The position numbers and the translations under genes are program-made. Positions 28,934 to 37,821 of a stretch of 64,000 nt of DNA are shown here, in pieces. Source of the DNA: Corynebacterium senegalense (GTDB taxonomy: Bacteria > Actinomycetota > Actinomycetes > Mycobacteriales > Mycobacteriaceae); NCBI RefSeq assembly GCF_900411315.1, contig NZ_LS990887.1:1362045-1426044 (forward strand), given 5' to 3'. The notes under the pieces were generated by a model. It saw only the letters and a program-made list of their open reading frames with translations. It was not told the origin of the DNA and ran no database searches. Each line of letters starts with the position of its first letter. Positions within the stretch are counted from its first letter, which is position 1.

Positions 28934-29596
28934 GTGGCGGGCTCGACAGGTTCCCGGCGGCGGGCGCAGGTCGTCCCGCTAGATGCGCAGAACTTGGCGC
29001 GGGTCCACCCCGTGACGGCGTCCAGCGTGTTCTGGGAGGTCGACCCGCTGAGCGAGGCCTACTGCGCGACCGACTCCGAGGTGGACAAGAGCGTCTGGCT
29101 GGTCGCCCGCGCCGCCGAGCAGGGCACCGTGGGCTTCAGCATCGCGGAAGCGGGCAGCGAGTTCGGCGCCTTCGCCACCGTCCTCTACTGCCCCGCCGCC
29201 GAGGCCCCGGGGGCGGTGCGGATGCCCACTGCGCCCGTCGGCCGCGACGCTTGGGTGGTCACGAGCCTCCACATCGACCTAGCGGTCCGGCGCCGCGGGT
29301 GGGAGGCGGTCCTCCTCGATTCTGTCATTATGGCGGCCTCGACGGCGGGCGCCCCGGCTCTCGAGGCCTTCGGGCTGCGCCCGGACGCCCCGGTCTCCTC
29401 CCCCTCGGCGGAGTCGCTGCGGCGCCGTTCCGACCGAATCGGCCTCGTGGACGCGGCCATCCTGGAATCGGCGGGGTTCAAGGTCGTCGCGGACCACCCT
29501 GTCATTCCCCGGCTGCGCGTGTCTCTGCCGCCGGCCCACGACCTGCTGAGCGCGCGCGAGGTGGAGGACGCGCTGGCGCGAGTGCCGGCCGTCTGA
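28934..29596 (+). CDS. GNAT-like acetyltransferase family protein
   Basis: 220 residues from GTG 28934, five bases after parB. The layout resembles a GCN5-related N-acetyltransferase: a central strand region (TVGFSIAEAGSEFGAFATVL), a segment SLHIDLAVRRRGWEAVLLDS where the acetyl-CoA loop would be (R/Q-x-x-G-x-G/A only partly kept), and a later helix region. Substrate unknown. Co-transcribed with parAB by position, as is common in corynebacteria, but no role in segregation is shown. Confidence 0.65.
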   Translation: MAGSTGSRRRAQVVPLDAQNLARVHPVTASSVFWEVDPLSEAYCATDSEVDKSVWLVARAAEQGTVGFSIAEAGSEFGAFATVLYCPAAEAPGAVRMPTAPVGRDAWVVTSLHIDLAVRRRGWEAVLLDSVIMAASTAGAPALEAFGLRPDAPVSSPSAESLRRRSDRIGLVDAAILESAGFKVVADHPVIPRLRVSLPPAHDLLSAREVEDALARVPAV

Positions 29597-29641
29597 TTCC
29601 ATCTATTCATTCAATCAATCCACCACATCCGAGGCCTGTAG

Positions 29642-29647
29642 TAGTCT
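29642..29647 (+). promoter_or_regulatory. -10 element of a leaderless promoter
   Basis: TAGTCT six bases before the ATG at 29654. Confidence 0.4.
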
Positions 29648-29653
29648 GAAAGC

Positions 29654-30976
29654 ATGCAACGCGGGGAGATAGAGCAGCTCATAGAATCGGGGGAAGGAAT
29701 CGCTCTTTCCTTCGCCCGCCGCGTTTCGTCGGCTTACATCAACGAGCGCGCCGTGGTGGAAAGAATGGCCGCGATGGCCAACAGCGAGGGCGGCACCCTG
29801 CTTGTCGGCGTCGATTCCGACGGGACCGTCTCCGGCGCCCACCCCTTCCACGGCGACCACACCGACCCCGTCGAGCTCGCCGCCGCGGTGCGCCGCCACA
29901 CCTCGCCGCCCCTCGACGTCACCGTGGAGGTTGCCGCCGTCGGGGGTCGCGCGGTCGTCGCCCTGAGCACGGAGGCCGCCGCCTCGCCGGTGGCAACAAC
30001 CTGGGGCGTGTACCGCGCCCGCCGCCTCAACGGCGCCGGCGTCGCGGTGGACGAGGGCCTGACCCCGCCGGAGCTGTTCACCCGCTACCGGGACGCCAAC
30101 GGCCTCGACTGGGCCCTCTCCCCCGCCCCAGGAGCCACTCTCGCGGACCTCGATCCCGCGGCCTTCGCCGCCTATCGACGCCTCACCTCCGCCCACCACG
30201 GCAACACCGCCCTGGCGGCCCGCGACGACGACGCCCTCGTCCGCGCGCTCGGCTTCCGCAACGATTCGGACACCCCCATCCTGCTGGGAGCGGTCGCCCT
30301 GTTCGGCACGGAGGAGGCGCTTGCCCGCCACCTGCCCTACCACCAGGTTGTGCTGGCGGACACCCGTGCCCCCCGCACGACGTGGCGCAGCCGCGCTCCC
30401 CTGGCGGTCCTGGCGGAGAACCTCGCCGCCTCCGAGGCGGTCGGCGATGCTCTCCCGTTCGTGCTGAACGCTCTGGCCCACCGGGACTACTCGCTTCCGG
30501 GGGCGGTGTACGTGCACGTGGACGCGAAGCGCCGGGCGGTGACCAGCCCCGGGGCGCTGCCCCGCGGCGTGAGGCCGGAGGACCTGCTCAGCGACGCTCC
30601 GACCTTCGCCCCCCGTTCGTTGTACCTGAGCACCGCCCTGGCCCACACGGGGCTCACGCGCGGGGCGGGCACGGGCGTGGTGGACGCGGCGCGGGACCTC
30701 GCGCGGCGCGGCGCCCCGGTGCCCTCCTACGCGGGGACGCACGCGCAGGCGGTGACGGTGAGCGTGGTGAGCCCGGTGGGGGCTGGTGGGGCGTCGACAA
30801 GCGATCTCGTGCTGGAGGCGCTGCGTGAGCTGGGCGAGGCCTCGAGCGGGGAGGTCGCGCGGCGGGCGGGGCTGGGCCAGCAGCAGGCGTACCGGGCGCT
30901 GCGCTCGCTCGTCGGGCAGGGCCGGGTCAGGCGCAGCGGCGCCACGCGCACCACCCGTTACAGCGCCGGGGTTTAG
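29654..30976 (+). CDS. AlbA_2/Schlafen-like ATP-binding regulator
   Basis: 440 residues. N-terminal AlbA_2 domain: ERMAAMANSEGGTLLVGVDS (residues ~37-56) with a following GVDSDGTVSGA. Central region resembles the ATP-binding C-terminal domain of these regulators (NALAHRDYSLPGAVYVHVD, GLTRGAGTGVVDAARDLA). The last ~60 residues look like a winged helix (GEASSGEVARRAGLGQQQAY). Related proteins act as transcription regulators or in defence; role here unknown. It sits between the par genes and the cwlM cluster, with its 3' end overlapping cwlM by four bases. Confidence 0.75.
   Translation: MQRGEIEQLIESGEGIALSFARRVSSAYINERAVVERMAAMANSEGGTLLVGVDSDGTVSGAHPFHGDHTDPVELAAAVRRHTSPPLDVTVEVAAVGGRAVVALSTEAAASPVATTWGVYRARRLNGAGVAVDEGLTPPELFTRYRDANGLDWALSPAPGATLADLDPAAFAAYRRLTSAHHGNTALAARDDDALVRALGFRNDSDTPILLGAVALFGTEEALARHLPYHQVVLADTRAPRTTWRSRAPLAVLAENLAASEAVGDALPFVLNALAHRDYSLPGAVYVHVDAKRRAVTSPGALPRGVRPEDLLSDAPTFAPRSLYLSTALAHTGLTRGAGTGVVDAARDLARRGAPVPSYAGTHAQAVTVSVVSPVGAGGASTSDLVLEALRELGEASSGEVARRAGLGQQQAYRALRSLVGQGRVRRSGATRTTRYSAGV
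30785..30802 (+). repeat. Dispersed motif copy, GGTGGGGCGTCGACAAGC
   Basis: Full-length copy of the recurrent motif, encoding the linker between the ATP-binding and winged-helix parts of the AlbA_2 protein. Confidence 0.7.
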
Positions 30977-32157
30977 ATGGCGTTCTCCTCGCGCAAAAGC
31001 TTGCTGAAGGAATAGGTGCCGGTGGGCATGTCGTCCTCCTCCAGGAGGTAGAGGCGCTTGATGGCCACGACGATCGCCTCGGCGATGGAATCTCGCTGGC
31101 GCGGGTCGGTGACGATCGCGACGTCGCCGGGGTTGGTGAGGTAGCCGAGAACGATCTCGATGGACGGCATCTTCGTCATCCGCAGCAGCTCCCAGGTGCG
31201 GCCGTGGTTGAAGCAGTTGCGCAGGTCGGTGCGGGCGGCGATCTCGCGCTGGATAAACCCGGACAGCGTCTCACCCGTCATGGACGACGCGCCCGCCTCC
31301 GAGCCGAAGTAGAAGGACGCGACGCCGTTGGCCTTTTCGTTCTCGTAGCGGTCGAGCTGGAGGGAGATCAGCAGGTCCGCGTTGGAGCTGTTGGCCAGGT
31401 CGGCGCGGGCCTTGATGCTCGGGTTGTCACCGCGGGGGCGCGAGAGGATCGTCTCGATCCCGGCGGCGATCATGCGGCCCTCGACGCGCTGCGCGAGGTC
31501 CCAGAGGATCTCCTCCTCCGTGATGTAGCCGTAGGGGCCGGAGACGGTCATCCCGGATTCCCCGTTGCCCAGTCCCGGGTCGATGACGACGCGCTTGCCG
31601 GCCAGGCGCGGCCCGGCCTCGCGGACGTTCTCGCGCTCGCGGATCGCCTGGGCGGAACCACCGGTAATGCGGCGGCCGAGCAGGCTGAGCGCGTGCAGCG
31701 TGTCGGGGCCACAGACGCCGTCGTCCGGCAGGCCGTAGTTCAGCTGGTAGGAGGCCACCGCCTCGTGGGTGCGGGGCCCGAAGTGGCCGTCGAGCCGGTG
31801 CGCGTAGAAGCCGAGGTCCTGAAGCTGGTTCTGGAGCTGGCGCACGTCGTCGCCGACGAGCACCTGGTTCGGCTGGTAGGACAGCACGCGGGCGCCGAGC
31901 GTGTAGGAGGCCTCCCGCAGCTCGCGGAGGGTGACGATGTCGATCTCCCCGGAGGGGATGATGCCGCGGGACTGCTGGAATGCCTTGAGGGCTTCGGCGA
32001 GGGTGTCGTCGAAAAGCAGGTCGCGGCGGGAGAACTGGCGGGCGTTCCAGTCGCCGACGTTTCCTTCGAAGTCGTCCAGCATGCCGAGCCTCGCGAGGGT
32101 CGAGCGGACCTCGGCAACGCGAGCGCTCGAGTCACCGACGCGCAGGGTCTCTGTCAC
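30973..32157 (-). CDS. cwlM: CwlM-type pseudo-amidase, peptidoglycan synthesis regulator
   Basis: 394 residues. Two N-terminal peptidoglycan-binding-like repeats (residues ~8-70 and ~85-150, the second with LDGHFGPRTHEAVASYQLNYG), then an amidase_3 fold. The zinc ligands expected in active amidases are altered: the usual DPGHGG reads VVIDPGLGNGESG, and the later His-containing strand reads LLISLQLDRYEN. No signal peptide. This matches mycobacterial CwlM, a cytoplasmic protein that activates MurA when phosphorylated. Start GTG 32157 has AGGAAGG upstream. Confidence 0.88.
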   Translation of the reverse strand: MTETLRVGDSSARVAEVRSTLARLGMLDDFEGNVGDWNARQFSRRDLLFDDTLAEALKAFQQSRGIIPSGEIDIVTLRELREASYTLGARVLSYQPNQVLVGDDVRQLQNQLQDLGFYAHRLDGHFGPRTHEAVASYQLNYGLPDDGVCGPDTLHALSLLGRRITGGSAQAIRERENVREAGPRLAGKRVVIDPGLGNGESGMTVSGPYGYITEEEILWDLAQRVEGRMIAAGIETILSRPRGDNPSIKARADLANSSNADLLISLQLDRYENEKANGVASFYFGSEAGASSMTGETLSGFIQREIAARTDLRNCFNHGRTWELLRMTKMPSIEIVLGYLTNPGDVAIVTDPRQRDSIAEAIVVAIKRLYLLEEDDMPTGTYSFSKLLREENAI

Positions 32158-32215
32158 TGGACACCTTCCTGGGCTAGTTTGCGGAACAGACATGTATGCT
32201 ACTCGGCGGTGTGTC

Positions 32216-32539
32216 CTAGAGGTGATTCTCCACGCGTGCCACGATTTCCTCCTTCGGCTGCACGCCCGCGAACTGGTCCACCATTGCGCCGTCCTTGAAG
32301 ATGAGGACGGTGGGGATCGACATCACCTGGAACATGGCGCCGAGGGCGCGTTCCGCGTCGACGTCGACCTTGGCGACCTTGACCTTCTCCCCCAGCTGGG
32401 AGGCGACCTCGTCGAGGATCGGCGAGAGCTTCTTGCACGGGCCGCACCACTGCGCCCAGAAATCGACCAGGACCGGGGTCTCGGAGTCGATGACCTCGGA
32501 CTTGAACGTGGCCTGGGTGACGTCGATCGTGGCGCTCAC
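32216..32539 (-). CDS. trxA: Thioredoxin
   Basis: 107 residues with active site WAQWCGPCKKLSP, VAKVDVDAERALG and the cis-proline segment MSIPTVLIF. Cytoplasmic disulfide reductant, reduced by the TrxB encoded just upstream. Start GTG at 32539 with GAGGAG upstream. Confidence 0.97.
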   Translation of the reverse strand: MSATIDVTQATFKSEVIDSETPVLVDFWAQWCGPCKKLSPILDEVASQLGEKVKVAKVDVDAERALGAMFQVMSIPTVLIFKDGAMVDQFAGVQPKEEIVARVENHL

Positions 32540-32631
32540 GGTGATGCAACTCCTCTGCGTGCTGGTCGGGGCGGCGGCTGCCGCGTCAGTTGTCTACAAC
32601 AATAGTGGGGGCGGGCCCCGCCCCGGAAACT

Positions 32632-33651
32632 CTAGGCGTCCAGCGCCTCGAGGTAGTGGGAGGCGTCGATCGCCGCCCGGCAGCCGGACCCGGCCGCGGT
32701 GATGGCCTGGCGGTAGGTGGTGTCCACCAGGTCGCCGCAGGCGAACACGCCCTCGACGTTGGTGCGGGTGGAGGGCTCGTCCACGACGACGTAGCCGGCG
32801 GCGTCGGTTTCGACCTGCCCGCCGAGGAAGCCCGAGCGCGGGTCGTGGCCGATGGCGACGAACATCGCGGTGGCGTCGAGCACCGACTCGGTGTTGTCCT
32901 GCACGTTGCGCACCTTCAGCCCGGCGACCTTGCCGTTTTCCTCCACGACCTCCTCGACGATGGTGTGGGTGACAAACTCGATCTTCTCGTTCGCGCGGGC
33001 GCGCTCGAGCATGACCTTGGAGGCGCGGAAGTTCTCCGAGCGGTGGATGAGCGAGACCTTGCTGCCGAACTTGGTGAGGAAGATCGCCTCCTCCATGGCG
33101 GAGTCCCCGCCGCCGACGACGGCGATGTGGTGGTCCTTGAAGAAGAAGCCGTCGCAGGTCGCGCAGGTGGACACGCCGCGGCCGGTCAGCTCGGTCTCCC
33201 CCGGCACCCCGAGGTGGCGGGGGGCGGCGCCGGTGGCGAGGATCACGGCACGCGCGAGGTACTCCTCGCCGGCGACGATGACCTTCTTCATCTCGCCGCT
33301 GAAGTCGACGCTCTCGACGAGGTCGGGGCGCAGGTCGGCGCCGAACTTCTCGGCCTGGGCGCGCATCTCCATCATGAGGTCGGGGCCCATGATGCCGTTC
33401 TGGAAACCGGGGAAGTTCTCCACCTCGGTGGTGTTCATCAGCTCGCCGCCGAACTCGTAGCCCTCGAACACGAGGGGGGAAAGCTCGGCGCGCGCGGCGT
33501 AGAGGGCGGCGGTGTAGCCCGACGGCCCGGAGCCGACGATGATGACGTCGCGGACCTCGTCGTCGGGCCGGTCCACGGTCTCGCTGGTCTCGCTCGGGGC
33601 GGCGACCAGGTCCTGCTTGGGCGCCACAAAGTTGAAGCCGGGGTTCGTCAT
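32632..33651 (-). CDS. trxB: Thioredoxin reductase
   Basis: 339 residues. FAD motif [20 protein letters not shown], redox-active cysteines in [17 protein letters not shown] motif [17 protein letters not shown], closing [19 protein letters not shown]. Uses NADPH to reduce TrxA. Start ATG at 33651 with GAGGAAGA upstream. Follows sigM; in related actinobacteria trxBA belongs to the thiol-oxidative sigma regulon. Confidence 0.97.
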   Translation of the reverse strand: MTNPGFNFVAPKQDLVAAPSETSETVDRPDDEVRDVIIVGSGPSGYTAALYAARAELSPLVFEGYEFGGELMNTTEVENFPGFQNGIMGPDLMMEMRAQAEKFGADLRPDLVESVDFSGEMKKVIVAGEEYLARAVILATGAAPRHLGVPGETELTGRGVSTCATCDGFFFKDHHIAVVGGGDSAMEEAIFLTKFGSKVSLIHRSENFRASKVMLERARANEKIEFVTHTIVEEVVEENGKVAGLKVRNVQDNTESVLDATAMFVAIGHDPRSGFLGGQVETDAAGYVVVDEPSTRTNVEGVFACGDLVDTTYRQAITAAGSGCRAAIDASHYLEALDA

Positions 33652-33732
33652 CGCGTTCTACTCTTCCTCAACGGGGGTTCTACTACGGTGCGTTAGTCTA
33701 CTGCGGCGCCCGACACCGCGCCGATTGCCGAG

Positions 33733-34335
33733 CTAGAACCCGCTTTTCGACGCCCCACCAGCCGCCCCGTCCACCGCCTTCGCCAGCGCCGCCCGCGCCC
33801 GCGCGCGGCGCGACTTCACCGTGCCCGGCTGCACCCCCATCTCGGCGGCGGCGCGTTCCACGCTGAGCCCGATGACGTCGATGAGCACGAGCGCGCGGCG
33901 CTGCGTCTCGGGCAGGGCCTCGAGGGCCTGGCGGACGACGATGGTGCGGTCCAGGTGGGCGGTGGGGTCGTGGGCGAGGACCGGGTTGGCCTCGGGGCTG
34001 ATGCGCTCGTCGTCGATGCTGACGTCGCGCAACCGCTTGCGGGAGGCCTTGACGTGGTCGAAGCCGGTGTTCATGACCAGCCGGTGCAGCCACGTCGACA
34101 GGGCGGCCTCGGAGCGGTAGGTGTGCATGTTGCGCGAGGCCTTGAACAGGGCCTCCTGCAGGATGTCCTCCACGTCGTTCTCGTTGCGCGAGTAGCGGCG
34201 CGCGACGTAGACGAGCCGCGCCCGGTGCCGCTGCACGATGGCGGTGAAGGCGCGCGGGTCGCCGCCCATGTACGCCTCGACGAGCTGTTGGTCCGATCGC
34301 GCCCCGTCGCTGATGGTTCCGTTGGTCATTGACAC
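33733..34335 (-). CDS. sigM: ECF RNA polymerase sigma factor, SigM-like
   Basis: 200 residues. Region 2: RAFTAIVQRHRARLVYVARR, VEDILQEALFKASRN, ALSTWLHRLVMNTGFD. Region 4: LPETQRRALVLIDVIGLSVE, AAAEMGVQPGTVKSRRARAR. No anti-sigma gene adjoins. Upstream of the start the minus strand reads GGGGGAACATTCGGG with the repeat CATTCGGG; GGGAAC resembles an ECF -35, so autoregulation is possible but unproven. The C-terminal tail GGASKSGF is encoded by a copy of the dispersed motif. Named by position between murJ and trxB. Confidence 0.88.
   Translation of the reverse strand: MSMTNGTISDGARSDQQLVEAYMGGDPRAFTAIVQRHRARLVYVARRYSRNENDVEDILQEALFKASRNMHTYRSEAALSTWLHRLVMNTGFDHVKASRKRLRDVSIDDERISPEANPVLAHDPTAHLDRTIVVRQALEALPETQRRALVLIDVIGLSVERAAAEMGVQPGTVKSRRARARAALAKAVDGAAGGASKSGF
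33742..33759 (-). repeat. Dispersed motif copy, GCTTTTCGACGCCCCACC
   Basis: Full-length copy at the extreme 3' end of sigM, encoding its last residues. Confidence 0.7.
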
Positions 34336-34446
34336 TCCCCCGAATGCTTGCCCGAATGTTCCCCCGTTGTCCGGCCTGTCCAGTGTGTCCCAGGCCCGGG
34401 CGGCAGGGGCCGGCGGGGCTCACACTTTAGTGACCCCGCCCGGCTC

Positions 34447-37400
34447 TCAGGGGTACGTCCGCCCGATCAGCGTGACCTCCCGGATCTCGGCGGGGTCCGC
34501 GAACCACAGCACCACGCCGGAGAGGCGCTGACCGCCGGCGGTGTCCACGCTGCTCTGGCCCCCGCGCAGCGTCCCGCTGCCCAGCTGCGGAAGCCCGCCG
34601 AGCTCGCCCTCCCCTGCGGCCCCCTCGGGGAGGCCGTAGACGCTGAACGACGCCCCGCCCGCCGCCGCGTCGACGAGCACCTGCTCCAGGTCGAACGCCC
34701 CGTCGAGGCGCAGCCGCAGGCCGATGCCCCCGGCCGCCTGCCAGGTGGTGGAGCGCTGCCCGTCCACCGCCAGCGCCGCGGCCCCGCCGGAGGCGCCGTT
34801 CCATTCCCCCGCCGCGAGCGGGGCGATGATGACGGCGGGCCCCGCCGCCGCGTTGTCCTCCACCTTCTCCACGCCGGTCTCCACGCTCTCGGGCGTCACC
34901 GGGGTCCCGGCGCTCGAGCGGCCGAGCGCCCCGATGAGGTAGGCCGTCAGCGCCGCGATGAGCACCACCGCGCCGATGACCAGGGAGAGGATGAGCACCA
35001 GCGACGCCGGCCGGTAGGCCTCGCGGCCGAAGCCGCCGCGCAGCGCCTCCGGGTCGGGCTCGGGGTCGCGCCGTCCCGCCTCCACGGCCGCGCTGAGGTC
35101 GCGCGCGGGGCGCGGCTCCTCCGGCTCAGTCTCGTCGTCGACCTCGTCCCCGGCGCCGATGGCCTCCAGGGTGGCGGCGACGCCGCGGAAATCCTGCGGG
35201 GCGGCGGAGGGGGCGTCGGCAAGCGAGCGCGTTGCGGCGGCGACCCCTTCGAGGGCGTCCGAGCTGACGTCGGTGGTCAGCAGCGTCAGCGCGGAGGCGA
35301 GGGCGGAGGCGTCCTCCTCCCCCGAGGCGTCGGGCAGCACCGCCGGGAAGGCGAGGCGCACGATGCCGTCAGTGGACACGCGCAGGCGGTTGCGGTTGTC
35401 CAGGCCGAGCGGGACCTTGGTCTCGTGGGCGGCTCCGATGGCGTCGGCAAGCGGTGCGAGGGCGTGGGCCACCGCCTCCGCGTGGAGCGTCTGGCCGGAC
35501 TCGGCGACGCTCTTCAGCGTCGTGCCCGGGATCCAGTCCGCGACGACGAGCGCGCCCGAGCGGTAGGACAGGATCTGGATGTTGTCCGCGATCGCCGGGT
35601 GGCGCAGCTCCGCGAGCTTGCGGGTGCGCCGCGCCACGCCCGCCGCGTCGATGGCGGCCTGGCGCGGGGTGGCCGGCGCCAGAGGCGCGGAGCCCGTGGT
35701 GTCCACGAAGGTCAGCGCCACCATCCGCTCCGTGGCCACCTCGCGGGCCTGCCAGAAGCGGGCGCCGGTGGTCGCGCCGTGGTCGCGGATGAGGCGGAAG
35801 CGGCCGTCCGAGACGGGGGCGCCCGGCACGAGGCGCGGGCCGCGCACCACACCCGCCGACATCGGCGGCGGCACGGGCGAGGCGTTGAAGGTGTCGCCCA
35901 CGAGGAACTGGTTGGACAGGTCGCGGGGGTCGACCTCGCCGACCTCGATCGCCTTGTCCTCGTCGTAGGTGATGAGGCGGCTCAGGCCCGGGATGCGGGC
36001 CAGGGCGCGGCCGAGGTTCTGCACCTCGGGCAGCTTCGAACGCGAGAGGATGAGGCCGGTGATGACGAGGAAGGTCAGGCCCAGGACCACGATCTCCACG
36101 AGGAAGCCGATGGAGGGCACCCCGATCAGCCGGCCGGACGCCACCGCCAGGTCCAGGCCAAGCAGGTCGCGCACCAGGTAGCGCAGCAGGAACGTCGCCG
36201 CGACGCCCACGAGCGAGGCGCCCAGCGCCCACAGGGAGGTCCGCAGCACGGAGCCCGCCTCCAGGGTGCCCAGCTTGCGCTTCAGCAGGAAGGCGCCGAT
36301 GATCGCGCCCGCCACGAAGCCGAAGCCGTTGGCGGCGCCGAGCAGCACGACCACGTTCTGGGTCGAGTCCGCCACCACCGGGGCGAGCAGGCTGAGCACG
36401 ACCTTCGTGGCGGTGATCCCGGCGATGATGAACGTCGGCGTCCACGCCTCCTCGCGGGCGTAGAAGACGCGCAGGTGCAGCATCACCAGCGCGTAGGGGA
36501 TGAGGGTGAACGCGGAGAAGCTGACCGTCAGGCCGAGGGTGCGCGCCAGCTCGGGGTCGAAGTTGCCGTAGGCGAACAGGGCGTGGCCGATGTCGGGGCC
36601 GAGCGCCGTCATGAACACGATCATCGGGATGAGCGCGATGAAGGTCAGCTTCGTGCCGAGGGTCAGGTCGCGCACGACGGCCTGGTGGTCGCCGTCGGCC
36701 GCGTTGCGCGACAGCCGCGGCATGATCGCGGTGAGCAGCGTGACGCCGATGACGCCGTAGGGCACCTGCAAGAGCATCCAGTGCTGCTGGTAGATGAACG
36801 GCGCGGAGCCGTCGGCGACGGAGGCGATGCGGGTGGTGGCCACGTAGCCGAGCTGGCTGATGGCCACGTAGGTGACGATCGCCAGCGCCATCCCGCCGAA
36901 GGTCTTTAGCCGCTCGTCGATGCCCCACAGCGGGCGCAGGTCGATGCCGAGCTTGCGCAGCGCGGGCAGCATGATGAGGCACTGCACGACCACGCCGAGG
37001 GTCGTGCCGAGGCCGAGCAGCAGCACATGGGGGTTGCTTACCGACGCCGGCGCGGACGGGTTCAGCTGCCCCGGAAGGAGCATGTAGAGCAGCAGCACCA
37101 CGATGGAGACCACGTTGTTGGCCACCGGCGCCCAGGCGCCGGGCCGGAAGTGCTCCTTCGTGTTCAGGATGGCCATGAACAGCGAGAACATCCCGTAGAA
37201 GAAGATCTGCGGGAGGAGGAGGTAGGCGAAGGAGGTGGCCTGAACGACGTTGACCCGGCCCTCGTCGTTGAGCATGACCCGGGTGAGCAGCGGCGCGGCG
37301 ATCACCGCAAGCAGCGTCACCACGGAGGTCAGTGTGAGCGTCAGGGTGAACAGGCGGCGGATGAAGGTGGCGCCGTGGTCGGCGTCCTCCTTCTCCGCGC

Positions 37401-37821
37401 GCACGAGCACCGGGACCACCAGGGCCGTGAGCACAGAGCCCAGCACGATCTCGGTGATGAGGTTCGGCAGCGTGTTCGCCGTGTTGAACGCCGAGGCCAC
37501 CGGGCCGCCGAGCGCGGCGCCGATGAGGACGGTGCGCACGAAGCCGGTGATGCGGGAGATCAGGGTGGCCACCGCCATCGAGCCGGTGGAGCGGACCACG
37601 TCGGCGTTGGTGGTTTCCCCGCCGGCGGCCGTCTCGGCGTCGGCGGGCGTGGCCAGCGTCTCCCCGGAGGGGCTGATGGTCAGGGCGGAACGGTCCTCGC
37701 CCGCCTCCTCCTCCGGGGTCGGCTTCTTCTCGCGCGGCGCCGGCACGGGGGCCGGCGGGGCGGGCGTGACGATGCGGCTCCGGAGGCCAGCTTGCTGCTG
37801 GGACGGTTCCTGGGTGGTCAC
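34447..37821 (-). CDS. murJ: Lipid II flippase MurJ with C-terminal pseudokinase region
   Basis: 1124 residues. An N-terminal Pro-rich leader (~1-70) is followed by the polytopic MurJ/MviN core (~80-600): STGSMAVATLISRITGFVRT, LPNLITEIVLGSVLTALVVP and about 14 membrane segments. Residues ~650-900 form a kinase-like domain (FRLIRDHGATTGARFWQARE..LVVADWIPGTTLKSV) without obvious catalytic Asp/Lys motifs, then one membrane helix (~950-975) and an extracytoplasmic beta domain. Same architecture as mycobacterial MviN, where the pseudokinase binds FhaA. Start GTG 37821 overlaps the end of the upstream gene. Confidence 0.95.
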   Translation of the reverse strand: MTTQEPSQQQAGLRSRIVTPAPPAPVPAPREKKPTPEEEAGEDRSALTISPSGETLATPADAETAAGGETTNADVVRSTGSMAVATLISRITGFVRTVLIGAALGGPVASAFNTANTLPNLITEIVLGSVLTALVVPVLVRAEKEDADHGATFIRRLFTLTLTLTSVVTLLAVIAAPLLTRVMLNDEGRVNVVQATSFAYLLLPQIFFYGMFSLFMAILNTKEHFRPGAWAPVANNVVSIVVLLLYMLLPGQLNPSAPASVSNPHVLLLGLGTTLGVVVQCLIMLPALRKLGIDLRPLWGIDERLKTFGGMALAIVTYVAISQLGYVATTRIASVADGSAPFIYQQHWMLLQVPYGVIGVTLLTAIMPRLSRNAADGDHQAVVRDLTLGTKLTFIALIPMIVFMTALGPDIGHALFAYGNFDPELARTLGLTVSFSAFTLIPYALVMLHLRVFYAREEAWTPTFIIAGITATKVVLSLLAPVVADSTQNVVVLLGAANGFGFVAGAIIGAFLLKRKLGTLEAGSVLRTSLWALGASLVGVAATFLLRYLVRDLLGLDLAVASGRLIGVPSIGFLVEIVVLGLTFLVITGLILSRSKLPEVQNLGRALARIPGLSRLITYDEDKAIEVGEVDPRDLSNQFLVGDTFNASPVPPPMSAGVVRGPRLVPGAPVSDGRFRLIRDHGATTGARFWQAREVATERMVALTFVDTTGSAPLAPATPRQAAIDAAGVARRTRKLAELRHPAIADNIQILSYRSGALVVADWIPGTTLKSVAESGQTLHAEAVAHALAPLADAIGAAHETKVPLGLDNRNRLRVSTDGIVRLAFPAVLPDASGEEDASALASALTLLTTDVSSDALEGVAAATRSLADAPSAAPQDFRGVAATLEAIGAGDEVDDETEPEEPRPARDLSAAVEAGRRDPEPDPEALRGGFGREAYRPASLVLILSLVIGAVVLIAALTAYLIGALGRSSAGTPVTPESVETGVEKVEDNAAAGPAVIIAPLAAGEWNGASGGAAALAVDGQRSTTWQAAGGIGLRLRLDGAFDLEQVLVDAAAGGASFSVYGLPEGAAGEGELGGLPQLGSGTLRGGQSSVDTAGGQRLSGVVLWFADPAEIREVTLIGRTYP

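Noticed and set aside
34348-36909. 853-codon plus-strand open frame
   Set aside because: Antisense shadow of murJ.
35369-37817. Extension of the DUF6049 frame through murJ
   Set aside because: Arg/Pro/His-rich nonsense overlapping a conserved gene; explained by a frameshift near 37960.
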